Positions 32,780 to 45,251 of a stretch of 64,000 nucleotides of DNA are shown in pieces. Position numbers and translations under genes: made by a program. This stretch comes from Laccaria trichodermophora (lineage: Eukaryota; Basidiomycota; Agaricomycetes; Agaricales; Hydnangiaceae). The notes beneath the pieces were generated by a model. It saw only the letters and a program-made list of their open reading frames with translations, was not told the origin of the DNA and did not search any database. Location: assembly GCA_018417955.1 (NCBI GenBank), contig JACTVC010000007.1:1612001-1676000 (forward strand), given 5' to 3'. Positions within the stretch are counted from its first letter, which is position 1, and every line of letters begins with the position of its first letter.

Positions 32780-33545
32780 AAGGCTTCAGGAACTCAGTGT
32801 TTTCTAGTTGGTGTCAACAGGTCGTACATTCACAAAAAAAAGGAGAGTCAGCATGAAAATATTATCTACCTCCTGTTCGTAGAAAACAACTCCAGTTAGT
32901 CTTGATTCATTCGAATCTCTTGTCATTCTGTTTCACATGTGGGTTTCTGACCAAAAGCACACCCTTGTACAGGCAAATGTTCTGAAGTGAGTTGATGGTT
33001 GTCCCGTATTGTAGTGCAGCAATCTAGCAATCTGCCATGCCCACACAGTTATCCTGCAGGTTTAGATAAGGAGAAGGAGGATCAATGCCTGAAGTTGTGA
33101 CATCCACTCCAGATATTCTATGGATTTTTTCTTGCTGATTTTTGTGGAGCTGGAAGTAACAAGAGAGGGAGGTGGTAGAGTATCATGTTCCCCATCAAAC
33201 TTGGACTTAGAGTCAGAGATGAAAAATGGGTGCAACCATGGTCTTGGCTCTAGCAAGCCCCCCTGATTTTCTTGGCAAATTCTGCAAAGAGGGAAACATT
33301 CTCTGGGATGTTGAAAAGAGAATCACTTGAGTCCAGATTGTCTTTGAAATCTTGAACAGAAAAGGACTGGAAGTCAGCATGGCATAACTCACCTGGAAGA
33401 ACTTTGGACCAGCATCACTCAAGATTGGCTAGTGATTAGTGGATGATATTCATAAGTTTGGTGAGCTCTAAAGTGAATTTTTGGCTACAAATGATTTCAC
33501 TAGACACCAGAAGCCCTTGACCCAGCAATACATTGACTAGGCAAA
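32780..33545. other. Decayed DNA, no gene recognised
   Basis: Short minus-strand frames at 33,062-33,256 and 33,213-33,422 contain plausible but unassignable peptide (for example KISKTIWTQVILFST). Nothing else is visible. Confidence 0.4.
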
Positions 33546-33550
33546 AGTCT

Positions 33551-33910
33551 TGCACCACACAAATGATTCTATATCCTCTCCAAGTTCAAGTGAATAGTTT
33601 TTGTATATATATGGCAATATCCAGATATACTATACACATCTTTGACATAAATATGAGATTTAGATCTCATGCTCTGCTCCATGCAGGAAAAAGTGAAAAA
33701 AATGGAGTTTTGAGAGTTTTACAAATACTTCATGTGAGGGTTTAAAAAAATGTGAAGGATTAAGTACCCTTTTACTACATGAAGTAGAGCATGGGATCCA
33801 GATCTCATATTCATGTCAAAGATGTATATAGAGTATTTGTATATTACCATATATATATGTTGACTATTCCCTTGAACTTGGAGATGATGTAGAATTATTG
33901 GTGTGGTGCA
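33551..33910. mobile_element. Inverted-repeat MITE-like element, 360 bp
   Basis: Arms 33,551-33,684 and 33,778-33,910 are imperfect reverse complements (about 80 percent by eye), starting tgcaccacac and containing ctctccaagttcaag and acatctttgaca in both. The centre of about 93 bp is unique. No clear target duplication. Arm divergence suggests an older insertion than the 21.6-22.3 kb palindrome. Confidence 0.8.
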
Positions 33911-34317
33911 ATATGAATATTTATTCACTTTAATTTGGGTTGACTGACTCAAATTTAGGCATGTTGACAATTGAATTCTTGGCTTGGAGAATTTAAGTCC
34001 ATTCTCAAATGAATGAAAACAGGAAATTTTGATTGGTTTTTGCATACCATGCTTTTCTATCACACTCAGCATGTTATTCAAAAGCAAGGACATCAGGAAG
34101 AACATCATCAAATCAATTAAATTAATGATGATGAGGATGATGACAGTGAAGAAACTATTATAGAGAGACATTGTAATTTGGAGGATGATGACTGAAGTAG
34201 TGTATTATACAGTTTTGAAAGCAATGTTTTGTTTTTATTGAACTGCATTTAAATTTTGTTGATAGACTTGGAAACAATGGTTTGTTATTCAAATTCCACA
34301 ACATTCCTTGAGAGAGT

Positions 34318-34440
34318 CCAGAGAGAGTCTATGCAGACTTCAGATGGACTCCAGCCTGGTGATCCAAAAAATATACATTTGATTCTGTTTGAAGTAGACT
34401 CCACCTGGACTTAATGGAGTCCAACTGGGAGTGTAAAGTA
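34318..34440 (+). mobile_element. End fragment of the GGAATCC/GGACTCC element family
   Basis: Repeated ggactcc/ggagtcc words end at ctgggagtgtaaagtac. This terminus is close to the right ends at 52,260 (ggggagtgtaaagtac), 49,062 (gggagagttaagtac) and 54,229. The left part is missing. Confidence 0.55.
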
Positions 34441-34659
34441 CACAGCACTTTAGGGCTACTTTTAATTTAGGGCAGGCATGGAATATTGAGGGCCTTCTGA
34501 GCAAGCCTCTAAACCCTCAGGGAGCTGAACAGCTCCCAATATTGATTTTATCTTTGAACATGCATCCAAGGTGCCTCCAGTAAGCAGAACTCTATTTAAG
34601 CTATGCAGGTACATGGCCCTCCATAATTTTATACACTGTGATGACAAGGATTCTTATAT

Positions 34660-35610
34660 AGAGAAAATGGGATAGACTTGTGCCAGGGTGCAGGCAGCTT
34701 CTCAGCAAGCACCTCAAATGGTCCATTGCGCAACCACCTCCTAAGCTGCCACAAGGATCCATATCTCCAGAAATGTTGTGAAATGAGACAGAAAAACCCT
34801 GCACTTGTGAGTGAAACTGGTACAGCCCCTGCACCCCCTGGACATGGAACACAATGTCCACCATTTTCACAGGAGGCAATAATACAGCATCTTCTGAATT
34901 TCATCATTGCTGCAATCAGGTTGGTAAAGGACTTTTAATGTTTGGTGTTAGTCTAACCTTCTTTGTAGTCTATAAATGGTGTTGAATGCCCAGAATTTTG
35001 ACAGCTCCTCCTGCTTTCACATGAAGACCTTGAGGACAAAGACATTCCCTGCCAAACAGAGATAAATGGATCCATTATCAAGGTAGGTGTGGCATGTGTA
35101 TTTCAAGGTCCTAAAACAGGAATTAGTGGTATGTTGTTTCAATTGATTGCTTTGTTTTCTTGTTTTCACAGGACAAATTTTCTACATGGTAAATATTTGG
35201 TCAACAAAAGCTTGTTACCCATACCTGGCTCTTACCACATATTGGATTCATAGAGACAAGTCTACCAAGGGTCCTCAACTGTGCTCTACACTAATCACAT
35301 TTCACCATCTTTGAGGAAGTCACAATGGAAACAGGCTAGCAAGAATTGTCCTCCATCTCTTGGATCAAGTTGGGATCACAGTCAACATGTCTTCATTTTC
35401 TTTTACTTTTCTACTTTATGCTTACATGCACAGGGAGGCCATTGGACTCCCAATAACTGCTCACTCAACAATGCTTTCCTCAGAGAACTCAAGTTATGCT
35501 TACACCCTCATGATGTTGAGTTTAATCACAAGGAGAACCATATAAGATGCTTCCCACACATTACCAACATATATTCAAATCATGTCATCAATGTATTTAC
35601 TGGTAGATGA
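34660..35610 (+). pseudogene. hAT transposase remnant (N-terminal half)
   Basis: Reads STSNGPLRNHLLSCHKDPYL, a BED-type zinc finger region, then FSQEAIIQHLLNFIIA, and, past a stop, QLLLLSHEDLEDKDIP as in fungal hAT transposases. After an intron, FTWDIWSTKACYPYLALTTY WIHRD follows (about 35,170-35,260), then LLDQVGITV, and GHWTPNNCSLNNAFLREL with NHIRCFPHITNI (35,430-35,570). Stops and shifts throughout. The catalytic C-terminal half and dimerisation domain are not recognisable downstream. These blocks match the general hAT order BED, DIWS, GH-x-x-DN, CF-H. Confidence 0.8.
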
Positions 35611-35619
35611 TACATGGGG

Positions 35620-36200
35620 CTTCGTCACATCCTAATCAGACTCTCACAACCCAATTGCATTGTGTTGGAGTACTGTTCAAGCAGTACATGCCTCAGGTCA
35701 ATGATGTGACTACCTGGCAGAAGTAATAGAGGATGGAGATGAGAGAGAGTTGTTCAAGTCAACATTTTCAGGGTGGTATTAGTGTCCAATGAACTTAGTG
35801 GGCACCTAACTGACTCTGATAGTCACTGGCAGAAGACTTGGATCACACTCTTCCAAGGCATTCAAGGGGTGGTATCCACCCAACTTCTTTCATTACTGCT
35901 TTGCCTTATGTGATGAAATTATGATAAAAGGCAAGTCCTCACAGTTTCCAACTCCACAACAAAACCCTAACATTGACCCATGTCAGACTCAGGCCAGAAA
36001 CATGTTAACACCTTTGTTCAGTGTGTGCCAGATGGCTTACCATCCACCAACTCATACAATGATGCAGAGGAAATCTAGAGATGGAAAGAGCAGATGGTAA
36101 GTTATATATCATGCCAAGTGAGTTGATTGCTTGTCAGGAGATGACAAAGCAGGAGAACATGTTTGTTGACCCCTGTGTAAGTAGAACTTTGGGTACCCAT
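35620..36200. other. Decayed DNA downstream of the hAT remnant
   Basis: No frame stays open and no family motif is visible. It could hold the eroded continuation of the transposase. Confidence 0.4.
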
Positions 36201-36214
36201 CCTATCTTTTCTTA

Positions 36215-37376
36215 CTGACTGTGTTCAATCAGATTGGTTACAAGGGGCTTAGTATTGAGTCCACTGCCATCTTTGAATGGGAGCTTCCAGCATTGCTCTC
36301 TTCCAATGACTCTAAATATCCACAGTGGAGGGCAAAGTACAATGATCTCATGACTGCCATAACACTTACAACAGAGCCATGTGCAAACTCTGCATCCTCC
36401 TTTGGGGTTGTTCACAAGCAGCAGAAGTTTCACTGCTGCTCAAGGAAATTTTTCCCATAAGCACAACCATGATTCTGAATGCTGGGTGGAAAATCCTCCT
36501 CAGCTCATGTTGGCAGGCACAGCTGGTCATGAAAGCCTTCTCCACAATATCTTCATTGCCACATTGCCCTGTTGTTCTAGCAAGTGGGTCCCTAGCAGAC
36601 TCAGAACATGAGGACGACAAGCTTCAGGGGTATTTAAATATGATCCTCCAATTTCTGGTGAGTTTGTTTCATTTTGTGCCTTGGAATTTCTTTATAAAAA
36701 TTACTGGCTAGCTCATCAAGCACCTCCATGCCTTGGTCTCACAGCTGTGGGACCACTTTAGGCATGCCATTGACACTGCCCAGGCATTTAAGGCTGTAAT
36801 AGACAACTTTGGACTCTCTCAAGTAAAGTTACTGGAGATCTTCAAGATGCTGGCACAGGCATCTACAAGCATGCAGGAAGAGGCTGCAGATATTTTGGCT
36901 CATGCATCATCCAACACAGTGTGGCTATCATGCTCCAATCTTATGACAGAGTGGACATTGAGGAAGCTATGTTGCTCTACAATGATCAACTCTTTCCAAT
37001 CACCTGTCTGGTGATTCTGTTGATAATGGTATTCTATTTACCAAATGCCTTCATGTATTACTCAATTTTTTTTTTGCAGATGTAATCAGACCTCCAGTTC
37101 CAGCTGGGTAAAAATGGTACTGGCTACCACTTTATGCTGGAAGGGGCTGAAAACAGTCTTCTCAAGGGAGAGCAACTGCTAGAATCAATCAGCTCTGTGA
37201 TGTTAGACCCCCTCTATTTCTCCATCCAAGTTGTCATGTTATTCCTCCTGCAAGTTGAAGTTCTGGGTGCTTTCAAAGACAAATTGAGGGTAAAGTACAC
37301 TTGTGATCCATCAAGTTCTTCTTGGGCATCATGGATAAATATATCTAACAACGATAATATAACACATTTGAAATGA
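36215..37376 (+). pseudogene. Unknown plus-strand gene remnant
   Basis: A series of open stretches in different frames: 36,221-36,460 (STAIFEWELPALLSSNDSKY), 36,460-36,650, 36,733-37,014 (LWDHFRHAIDTAQAFKAVI, LGL-like NFGLSQVKLLEIFKMLA) and 37,134-37,376. The reading resembles a real, helix-rich protein, but stops and shifts break it and I cannot assign a family. An intron (about 37,015-37,080, ending tttttttgcag) is plausible. Confidence 0.4.
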
Positions 37377-38820
37377 TGACAGAGCTCAGAATATGCACTA
37401 CTTGGTTTAGCACCTGGTCCAAGATGGCAATAATGTCAGCTTCAGGCATCAACATGAGATGATGACTAGAAAAGAGCTCATGTGCAATGTTGAAAGCATG
37501 AATGGGAGAGCTGGAACCAAGGAAGGGTATAGGCATGGTGTGGGCAGTCAAGTTCAACAAAAAAATCACCATTCAACCAATGTCAGGCTTTTCACTTAAA
37601 AGAAAAGGGATCCTGATAACCCTAGAAAGCTTACCATGCTTTTCCATGGTGCATGCTTCAAAAAAGGAAAACTGATGCACAAGAATTTTTATTTTATTTT
37701 ATGCTTTACAATGTCAAATGTCAACTTCATGACTGAGCAAGGATCTCACAAATGGCTGATGACTGTCAGTATTTTACTGAGGGAATGTTATACATTTTGG
37801 GTTAGCATAGTGTTAGGGGTGCAATGACACTTCCCACAGCAATGGGTGCTGCACTTTTAAGTTCAAAAGTTAATTGTCTCTCACAAAACATGTTTTCATC
37901 TTGAAACCATGTTCCTTCCATCTGATAGAGATCGTCTCCTGTCAAGCATGGAGAGTCTTTTCAAGAAAGATTCACATCATCATCTCTCAGGAGGACTCCA
38001 TGGCAGGATTCTCTATTTATGTGGTGCTTTGGATTGGAGGTTCCAATCTATGATAAATGTTATAGTGGTTGTTACATGAATCTACACTCAATCCCTGCAA
38101 CTTGATCCCATCAAAGGAAGTAAGAAGCTGCCTGCAAGCTGTCAACAGGGTGGACAGCTGACAGCTTTCTTCATCTTCATTAGTTAGATCCTTCTTGTAG
38201 ATTACTTTTGGCATTTATGTAGGCTAAATGGTATTTACTTAGTACTTATGTTGTTGGTCAAGGCTTAGGTCTCTGACCCAGTGTTGCTTGACTGTTTTGA
38301 AGTGCTCATGTTCAGCAGCAACAAAATGGGCACAGAGGGTGCCATATGTTGAGTTAAAAATGAGGGTATGAGGACAAGTACAAACCACACAAATTGTTGC
38401 CCTTGCCTTGTCCTACATCACAGCAAAGAAAGAACACCCAATGAAATGGATGCCTGTCACCAGATATGTGACAGTGACATGAAGAGGTAAGAGTGTGAGT
38501 GGAAGTAAGCAGAAGCTGAGGCCAAGAGCAAGGGATGTAAGCTGGAATGGAAGTTGATAGCAGAGTGGATGCCTTGATTAGGGCCAGTTTGAAGCACAGG
38601 GCTGGAATATATGGGATGCTGGACTTGCTTGATCATGCAAACAAGGGACTCTACAAGCCAAAGAACTTTACAGAGAAGAGCTGCAGTGAGGACTTTTATT
38701 CCTTCATGTAGGAGGAGCATGCATTGCCAATCTCGCTCAACCATGACTAGGTTCACCTATGTTGACAATTTATCAGGGGCAAAGATAATTAAAAGAAATG
38801 CCATGGTTCTCTGGGAATAA
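37345..38820 (-). other. Unassigned minus-strand coding remnants
   Basis: Fragments with protein-like reading include 37,345-37,572 (LGSSSPIHAFNIAHELF), 38,017-38,360 (TLCAHFVAAEHEHFKTVKQ, HWVRDLSLDQQHKY) and 38,457-38,756. They may be exons of one decayed gene. No family is recognised. Confidence 0.35.
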
Positions 38821-41090
38821 GGATTTTATAAGCATTTTGAGAGGGGGGGCAGGGGGTGGGGGTGGGTGGGAGGTTGTCAATTGCTTTTGGAAAATATACA
38901 CCCTGTGTTGGTGTATGCTGTGATTTCAAAAAGCACATTCATATCATGTGATAACTTCATGTTGACAACAATGGCTAATACATGTAAATAATCCAAAACA
39001 CTTTGCATATCCGTTCTCATAACCATTTGTATGTCATTCCTATTCTTTTATTTTGGGCTATTTTTTGTTTACACTTCTTCACTCAGTGCACCCATGCCAT
39101 TCTGTCATGGCCAAACCATCAGAGTGAGAGACCCAATCACATTGCAGTGGGAGCTGGGGACATACCTGTTTATGGAGACAAGGTGGACAAAAATACAAGG
39201 AGTTTGGAAAGAGGTGAGTTTTATTCTTTTCCTTGGGACCAGAAACACATGGTAATGCAGTAGGTCTTTTCTGGTCATATTGTACAACATCTCAGTGATG
39301 GGATGGAATGTTCTTATTACAAGTGGCAAGTTAGGCAGGTGTAGTTGGAATGAGTAAGTCGTTGTCCTTTCATCTTTTTTGATCTTTCTGCTGCAATACA
39401 GATGTAACCTGTAGAACATAATATTGCTTTTTTGGGGGGTAACAGTGGTATGGATTTTTCAAATAACAAGTTTCTATACAATTAAAACTCTCCTAGGACT
39501 CTTCACCCAATGGAACATGGCACACACCATGTCGTGGTCGATAAGGGGTGCTATGGTATGTCTAATTTCAGCCCAAGAACTGCATCATTTGTTCTGTTGA
39601 CATACCACACACACAGTTCCTTCCCATTTGTTTTTTTGCAGTCTTTATCACTTCTTTCTGCTCACTATCTCTTGGCCAGAAAAGCAACATTGGTTCATTG
39701 CTGTCCAAAAACAAATATCCAGTTCTGCAGCTTGTTTTATGCCAGGATTCTCAATTATTAAACAGGTTATTGGCCCTCACAGCATGACAACAAGGCACAG
39801 CCCAGATTGCCATATGAAGGTTTCAATCCTCTCTTTCAACTCTGATCAACTTGCAAGACATGCAAGCTGTCCAAGTTGATGTGTCATCATTGTGATGATA
39901 ATCTCCAACATTGTTGCTGACACACTCTTAAATGGCCCAGTGGCATAGAGAGCATCTTTGATAGTTGATGACTCATCTCCCTATCTTCGTTTCACCTGGA
40001 AAAAGCAGGGTGGTGACTTTCACCAAATGCTCTGCATCTTCCAGGGAAATTTGCTAGTTCTTAAAATCTGTATCTTCCTCTGGAGAGAGGAAGATGACAG
40101 CTATTGATGTCCTCATACTATAAAACCATTTGCACAACTATTTCAAATTATTTGGCTGTGAAGTGAACATTTCAATGTAAGCACATAACATATTCTTGCA
40201 CATTCCACATCATGTATTTTTTCATAATTCACTGTGGTGATCTTTTGACATCTCTGGCCTTACATGTACCTGTTTGGTGCACAAGGGCGCACATTCCCCA
40301 AAACAGAAAGCCACCCTTGGAGGTGACAAACATGTTCCTTCGTTTGCCCTTAGAACCCTACCTAGAGGCATTCATCACAGTGAAGTGACACAAGCAGGTA
40401 GGGGATCATGCAGCTGTGTGCAATGAATCAGGAAAGTGCACTCAATTCCTTCATCATCACTTACTCAGATCAGAGTTGCCCATCTGACCAATTGTAAATG
40501 TCTAAATGCAGCTCCACTGGCAATTTAGGAAACCTGGTCTGCTTGGGCCAGGAGGCAATCAATGGAGGAGGGTCTACCACCCAGCACATATAGTGATAGC
40601 CACTATATTGGGTATCTCACAAAGGTCATTGTCCCAGTTAGTCAAAGGATATGACCTGACCCCCCCTTCATTGGCTGACTGTTCGACTTCTGTGTCATTA
40701 TTATGCATCTCATTCTCAAGTTCTTGTCAACAAATCCCCCTCATTTTTGTTGGCATGTTTGTTGCTTTACATTATCCTAAATTGGCCTTTCACCCTTCAC
40801 TAACAGTGTGTTAGTTGCTTGCACAGAAATTACCTGGTAAAGGCAGGGTGCATACCTTTGGAATTATTTTGTAGGTGACAATTTTTTGTTTAACTCCTTG
40901 CAATCTGACCCCTGCCCATTCCCTCTACAAGAAAATGAATATATCACTCCCAGATCTTCCCTGCTCGACATGTATGTGGAGTCAATGATAGCATGCTCAT
41001 GCACACAAAATCCATTTCCTCTCAATTTTGTCATGTAGCCTTGAAAGCTGCCAGATAAATTTCATCGGATATTGTTAATCTAGCTCCTCC
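38820..41090. other. CpG-poor decayed DNA without a recognised gene
   Basis: Short ORFs at 39,003-39,263 and 40,506-40,814 are unassignable. A g-rich patch lies at 38,840-38,872. CG dinucleotides are very scarce, as in most of 31-47 kb. I see no repeat family or transposase motif. Confidence 0.4.
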
Positions 41091-41099
41091 AGGTTCGCA

Positions 41100-41410
41100 A
41101 ACCAATCTGTCACAGAACCCTCTAGAAGGATCAAGTTGATGTTGCTGATGAATCTGATCCTCCTGAGCTTTAGGCAACTTTTTGCTGCATTACACACTAC
41201 ATTCAGCAATGCCATGTCAGCCCAGCTGGATTTGGCCACTCAGAACTTGATGCATAAACTTTCCAAAAGTGGAAAGTTTTTTAACAGTTCTGATAGATGC
41301 CTGTCAAGTGTGCATCCCTCTGTTTACCAATACAACTTGATGGACAGCTGGGTGATTGCGGTTGCATGGCTAAAAGGCTCCAATAACTTCTCAATGTCAA
41401 TAGAGTAGTC
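41100..41410 (+). pseudogene. Unknown gene fragment, inverted relative of 45,215-45,460
   Basis: Reads LMNLILLSFRQLFAALHTTF and HKLSKSGKFFNSSD. The minus strand at 45,215-45,451 reads LTNPILLNFRPLFSALQTKF and TKLSNSGKFCNNS, so the two are diverged copies in opposite orientation. Both include the short hairpin aactttccan(a/t)a(g/t)tggaaagtt. Product unknown. Confidence 0.5.
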
Positions 41411-41799
41411 AGGTCTATTTGATGAAATGAATTTCAGACAGAGCGTGCTTAACAAGGAAATGATGTCATGGATGGAATGCCATGGCATTGGTGCCGCCCA
41501 CATGAGGGAGATGACCAAGCAGTGAAGACATGCACCATTAAGACAGGAGATGAACCTGAAAATATCTTCATTTAATCCTGAGATCTCAAGGATTTATAGA
41601 TCACCAAGATTCAGGTGGGTATTGCCGAAAGAAGCCGTTTTTTGTCTATAACAGTCGACATTGAAGAAAATAAAAAGGTCAAAGAGGATAAATTTAAAAT
41701 GATGGTGACACTTTCATTGGTAAACTGGGCAGAGGTCATGACCAATCTAAGAAGTGTCAAAAATCTCGACAATGAGCATGGCAAGTGTGTCGAGAATGA

Positions 41800-42765
41800 T
41801 GGCCTCTGCCAGGTCAGCTCCCTTATCATTGGCAAATTGATGCCACACTGTCCAGAATGATGTCGCTGCTTGGCTCTTTTGCATTGAAAGAAAATGTGAT
41901 CAAGGACGGTGCCAGGAGGCTTTCCAACTCCCAGTACAATTGTAGCTCCAAGTCCACATCTTTCTTTAGATCTGCTACAGAATAGATGAGATGGCGAAGT
42001 CAAGGGAGCAATGGTGCATGTGGAAAAGTTTTGCGATGATGTTGTATGCAGATGAGTCTGGCCTTGCATTGTTGGGCAGGCCTTTTCTTTATTTGAGGCT
42101 ATGAATTCTGGCTGCCATCTGCTTGAACCTTATCCACTCCTCAGAGTTGAACAGGCTTGGATGGCAGAAACTGTACTTTTGTTGGAAAAAAAAGGAAAGG
42201 AAAGAAAAAGAAAAAAAAAAAAGAAGAGAGAGATGATGGTGCTCACCAGTCCATATTCATGTTCTATACATCCTGGAATGATCAAGAACAAATTTTTCAA
42301 CATCCTTACATCTGTCCATAACATGTCCATGGCTGAGATGCTGATGGATTTAAATGTTGAAGCCAACACAAGGAGTTCTTTGCCCTCTGAGTAGGAACAA
42401 ATATCCATCTGAGCACCTTTATCTCTGTACAAGTTGACTCCAAATGCTCCAGAATCATATCGCTGAGCAGTGGTTCTTCAGCTTCAAACTCCATTTTGTT
42501 CAAGCACCCTGTTATCAGGCTCTCCAACTCTGCAGATACATCTTGCTTGGTACTGAGTGTGGTATATGTGAGACAGCACAGCTGCGGTAGCAGAGGTGAG
42601 CCTCCAAACATCTTTGCGAAAGCTTTGTAGGCAGATGAGTCTGATTGTGCATTGTTCAGACTATAAAAATTCACCCTGATGTTGAGTTTTTTGACCCTCT
42701 CTGCCACCTGATTGAACTTGGACCAGTCTGGGTTGGAAGGCAGGTACTATTATTCCCTTTGTTAG
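41800..42765 (-). pseudogene. Two tandem copies of a possible F-box/LRR-like gene
   Basis: Minus-strand reading of 42,306-42,750 gives DWSKFNQVAERVKKLNIR, QSDSSAYKAFAKMFGGSPLL and KQDVSAELESLITGCLNKM. A diverged copy at 41,840-42,185 gives EEWIRFKQMAARIHSL, and KKDVDLELQLYWELESLLA with EPSSDIILDSVAS. The pattern W-x-(R/K)-F ... A-x-R-(V/I)-x-x-L followed by LLP-x-L resembles the region after the F-box in the large agaricomycete F-box family. This is a weak call: no F-box itself is seen, and both copies are broken. Confidence 0.4.
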
Positions 42766-42769
42766 AGAA

Positions 42770-43640
42770 AGACAAAAATCCATTCTCAGTACTTACCAGT
42801 TTTTGGTCATGTTCAGTGCATCCCGGAATGATCAGGAACAATGAATGAGTAATCACCATCACTTCACCCTTTCCATCACAACTTTCAACTCTACCACCAT
42901 GTTGGATCTTTTGAGGCATCTGCACAATGTGTGTGTCAAGGTTGACCAAATAGAGCCCTTCCACCTATGGCTATGCCCAACACCTGCTGGAGACATGTGG
43001 CATTCTGGAAAGTGCTTTATCAATATGGAGGCCAAATCACCACTCACCTCAGCTTGCTGTCAGAGCTGACATGCCAAATGACTGACACATGTGCTACACC
43101 TCTTAAGCAGAAAGGACACTATCTGCCCAGTCATTCACCCAAACAGGCTCGGCTAGCTGACACTGAGAGTGATGTCGACGAGATGGAAGTCATGGGTATT
43201 TCTTCTTTTCTCCCTTCTTCAAAGCATGCATTACCTCATTTTGCACACATCTAGATGTGCTCAGGAGCCATCATCGCAGTCCAGAGGACAAGGAGCAGAA
43301 AGACCAACCAGACAAGGAATGAAAAATTGCAATGAAATACCCAAGGATACATTTGAAAAATTGCAATGAATTGCCCAGGGATACATTTGAAAAACCACAA
43401 TGAAATTCCCAAGGATAAATTTGAAAAATCACAATGAAATATTCTAAGGTGTCAAAAAATTACAATGAAAGGTACAAGATATCTATTGAACTTGATAGAC
43501 TTATGAAGCCTCCAGAGAATTTCTCATATTTTATGAGAAATCCGAGGCAATTTAATGATTGAAAGGCTTAGGCTCATGTATTGAAATGCTTGTCATAAAA
43601 ATGTAAGCATTATAGATTGACATCTGTAGGCTTAATTCTA
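42770..43640. other. Decayed DNA with a short repeat
   Basis: From 43,340 to 43,470 the phrase aaattgcaatgaaatncccaagg recurs about four times with a spacing of about 40-47 bp (aaaaattgcaatga, aaaaccacaatgaa, aaaatcacaatgaa, aaaattacaatgaa). Short ORFs around 42,845-43,254 are unassigned. Confidence 0.5.
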
Positions 43641-43654
43641 AGTTATATGATAAA

Positions 43655-44345
43655 AAGTGGTAGCCACCAGTGATGAAGAAGAACATACCATGGCACTGCA
43701 GGATGATGCAAATGATGCAGAGGAAACCCCTGAAGCCAACAATGACAATGGCTTGGTTGATGATGTTGAAGAGCTCTCTGACGAGGAGTGAGAGGCACTA
43801 AAAGTCCATATTCATCCAGTTAGCCATGTCCTTGTAAAAGTGAGAACTCTGATACTCCACATACCTTTTTATTGATGATCTACCAGCTCTGTTAACTCTC
43901 CTTCACCCTCATGAACTCCACAACAATCCTGCTCCCAGCTTGGAAAATGTGCCTCATAGAGTTGGACTGTGCCATGATCATGACATTCAGACATGTTGGA
44001 ACTCAACCTACAACATGCTTCAGTTTGCTTTGGACTACAAGGATTGCAGTAACAACAATTGCCTTGGAGCTGAAGAATGGTTGATTGTGAAGGAGCTGGC
44101 TGGAACATTGAAGGTATTCTCTTCATGAGTTCTCACGATTCGTGTGCTGACTGCCTTCTGTTTATTCAACACCTATCTTCAACTTTGACAATGTGTTGCC
44201 CTCCACCCACATCTCTCCCCCCACCCATCAGATCCTCAAGGATGGGACAGAGTTCTTCTCCTGCAGATCTCCTAACCTAGCTGCTGTGATCCCTGCTATG
44301 GACCACATTAATAAAGACTTCACCACAAAAACCCAAGCTGCACTT
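43655..44345 (+). pseudogene. hAT transposase remnant (C-terminal half)
   Basis: An acidic run (DDANDAEETPEANNDNG, VDDVEELSDEE) is followed by HPVSHVLVKVRTL, then, after a shift, QTCWNSTYNMLQFALDYKD and LGAEEWLIVKELAGTLKVF. Further on, SPNLAAVIPAMDHINKDF is read at about 44,265-44,320. The order acidic region, RWNST, W-x-x-(V/I)-x-x-L and ATL-FS-x-x-PNLA-x-VIPAMD is that of basidiomycete hAT transposases; the W of RWNST is kept but its arginine is now cysteine (CGN to TGN). It ends just before repeat B. Confidence 0.85.
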
Positions 44346-44448
44346 TTTGGGTAGAGTATGTTCTGGTTGACAGCTTTGATGGCAACTGTCAATGTCACAT
44401 TTCAACACATCTCAGTATATCTCAACAGATGGGCTTTCCACAGGGATT

Positions 44449-44660
44449 GAAGGTTGGTTCATTTTCCTGGTTCTTTCTAAGAATCTACTATACCTCAAAT
44501 GCATTTGTGTATTCTTTTACATTATATAGTTGTGTTACACTTCCCTTGGTATGAACTAATTTCAGTGAAAGCTGAAGCCTTGAGAAGGTTTTTATTCTGG
44601 AGGCCATTTTTGGCATCTGAAAAAAAAAAATCTGTTAACTGGGGAGGTAGCCAGAACATA
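44449..44660 (+). repeat. Dispersed repeat B, copy 2
   Basis: Matches 1,718-1,905, without the palindromic MITE that follows the first copy. It is followed by two degenerate attacaaa...tgtagtg units (44,672-44,727) related to the 31-bp array and by an ATGGT patch (44,728-44,790), so the same three repeats neighbour each other here as in 0.8-2.6 kb. Confidence 0.85.
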
Positions 44661-44727
44661 ATGTCTGTAGTCTCTTTTTCATTACAAATGCTTGTAGTGG
44701 GTTCTTTTCTTCATTACAAAAGTTTGT

Positions 44728-44792
44728 ACCATGGTATGGTATGCTGTGGGAGTGCAATACCACAGTATGGTATGGTATGAGAGTGCAACATG
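44728..44792 (+). repeat. ATGGT microsatellite patch
   Basis: Two runs of ccatggtatggtatg and cagtatggtatggtatgag separated by ctgtgggagtgcaatac, nearly identical in layout to the patch at 22,800-22,865. Confidence 0.7.
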
Positions 44793-44989
44793 GGATTATG
44801 AACCTCTCGATCCTGTACACCTCCCCTCCCTGGCAATACAATTTGACTCCTTGATCCCTAAGCATGCTGCCAAGCAACTTGTCTGGGCCTGGGACCTCCT
44901 GTTGTTTTTCCTCCTTCTGACAAAAATTGCTCAGCTCTTCATCTTGGGGTCTGGGAGTTATTCCAGAGCTGGCCCTATGGAAGGAACAA

Positions 44990-45251
44990 GGACATGTTCC
45001 AATTCATGTCTTGCATAACTGCCCTGCAATTACATCACTTGGAAGCTGCCTTCAGATGGGAGCCACTCATGGAATCATCATCCTTCCACAACCTTATTTC
45101 ATTGTTGCGCTCCCTCTTAGTGATGATCACCAGACTCCCTGATTTCAGTGGCTTTGAAGATCTATTCCAGCCATTCAAATATGCATCCGAACTCATGGAA
45201 TTATTGATTACTCTTCATTGGTGGACAGAAACAGAAGTTGTGGAATGTTGA
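44990..45251 (+). pseudogene. Unknown plus-strand coding fragment
   Basis: Open for about 85 codons, reading CITALQLHHLEAAFRWEPL and ITRLPDFSGFEDLFQPFK. It converges with the minus-strand fragment at 45,215-45,451. Not assigned. Confidence 0.3.

Noticed and set aside
36215..37376. C-terminal half of the 34.7 kb hAT gene
   Set aside because: None of the hAT blocks (RWNST, W-x-x-L, dimerisation region) could be found here; peptide looks unrelated.
41800..42765. Functional F-box gene
   Set aside because: No F-box is visible and both copies carry shifts; kept only as a weak similarity.
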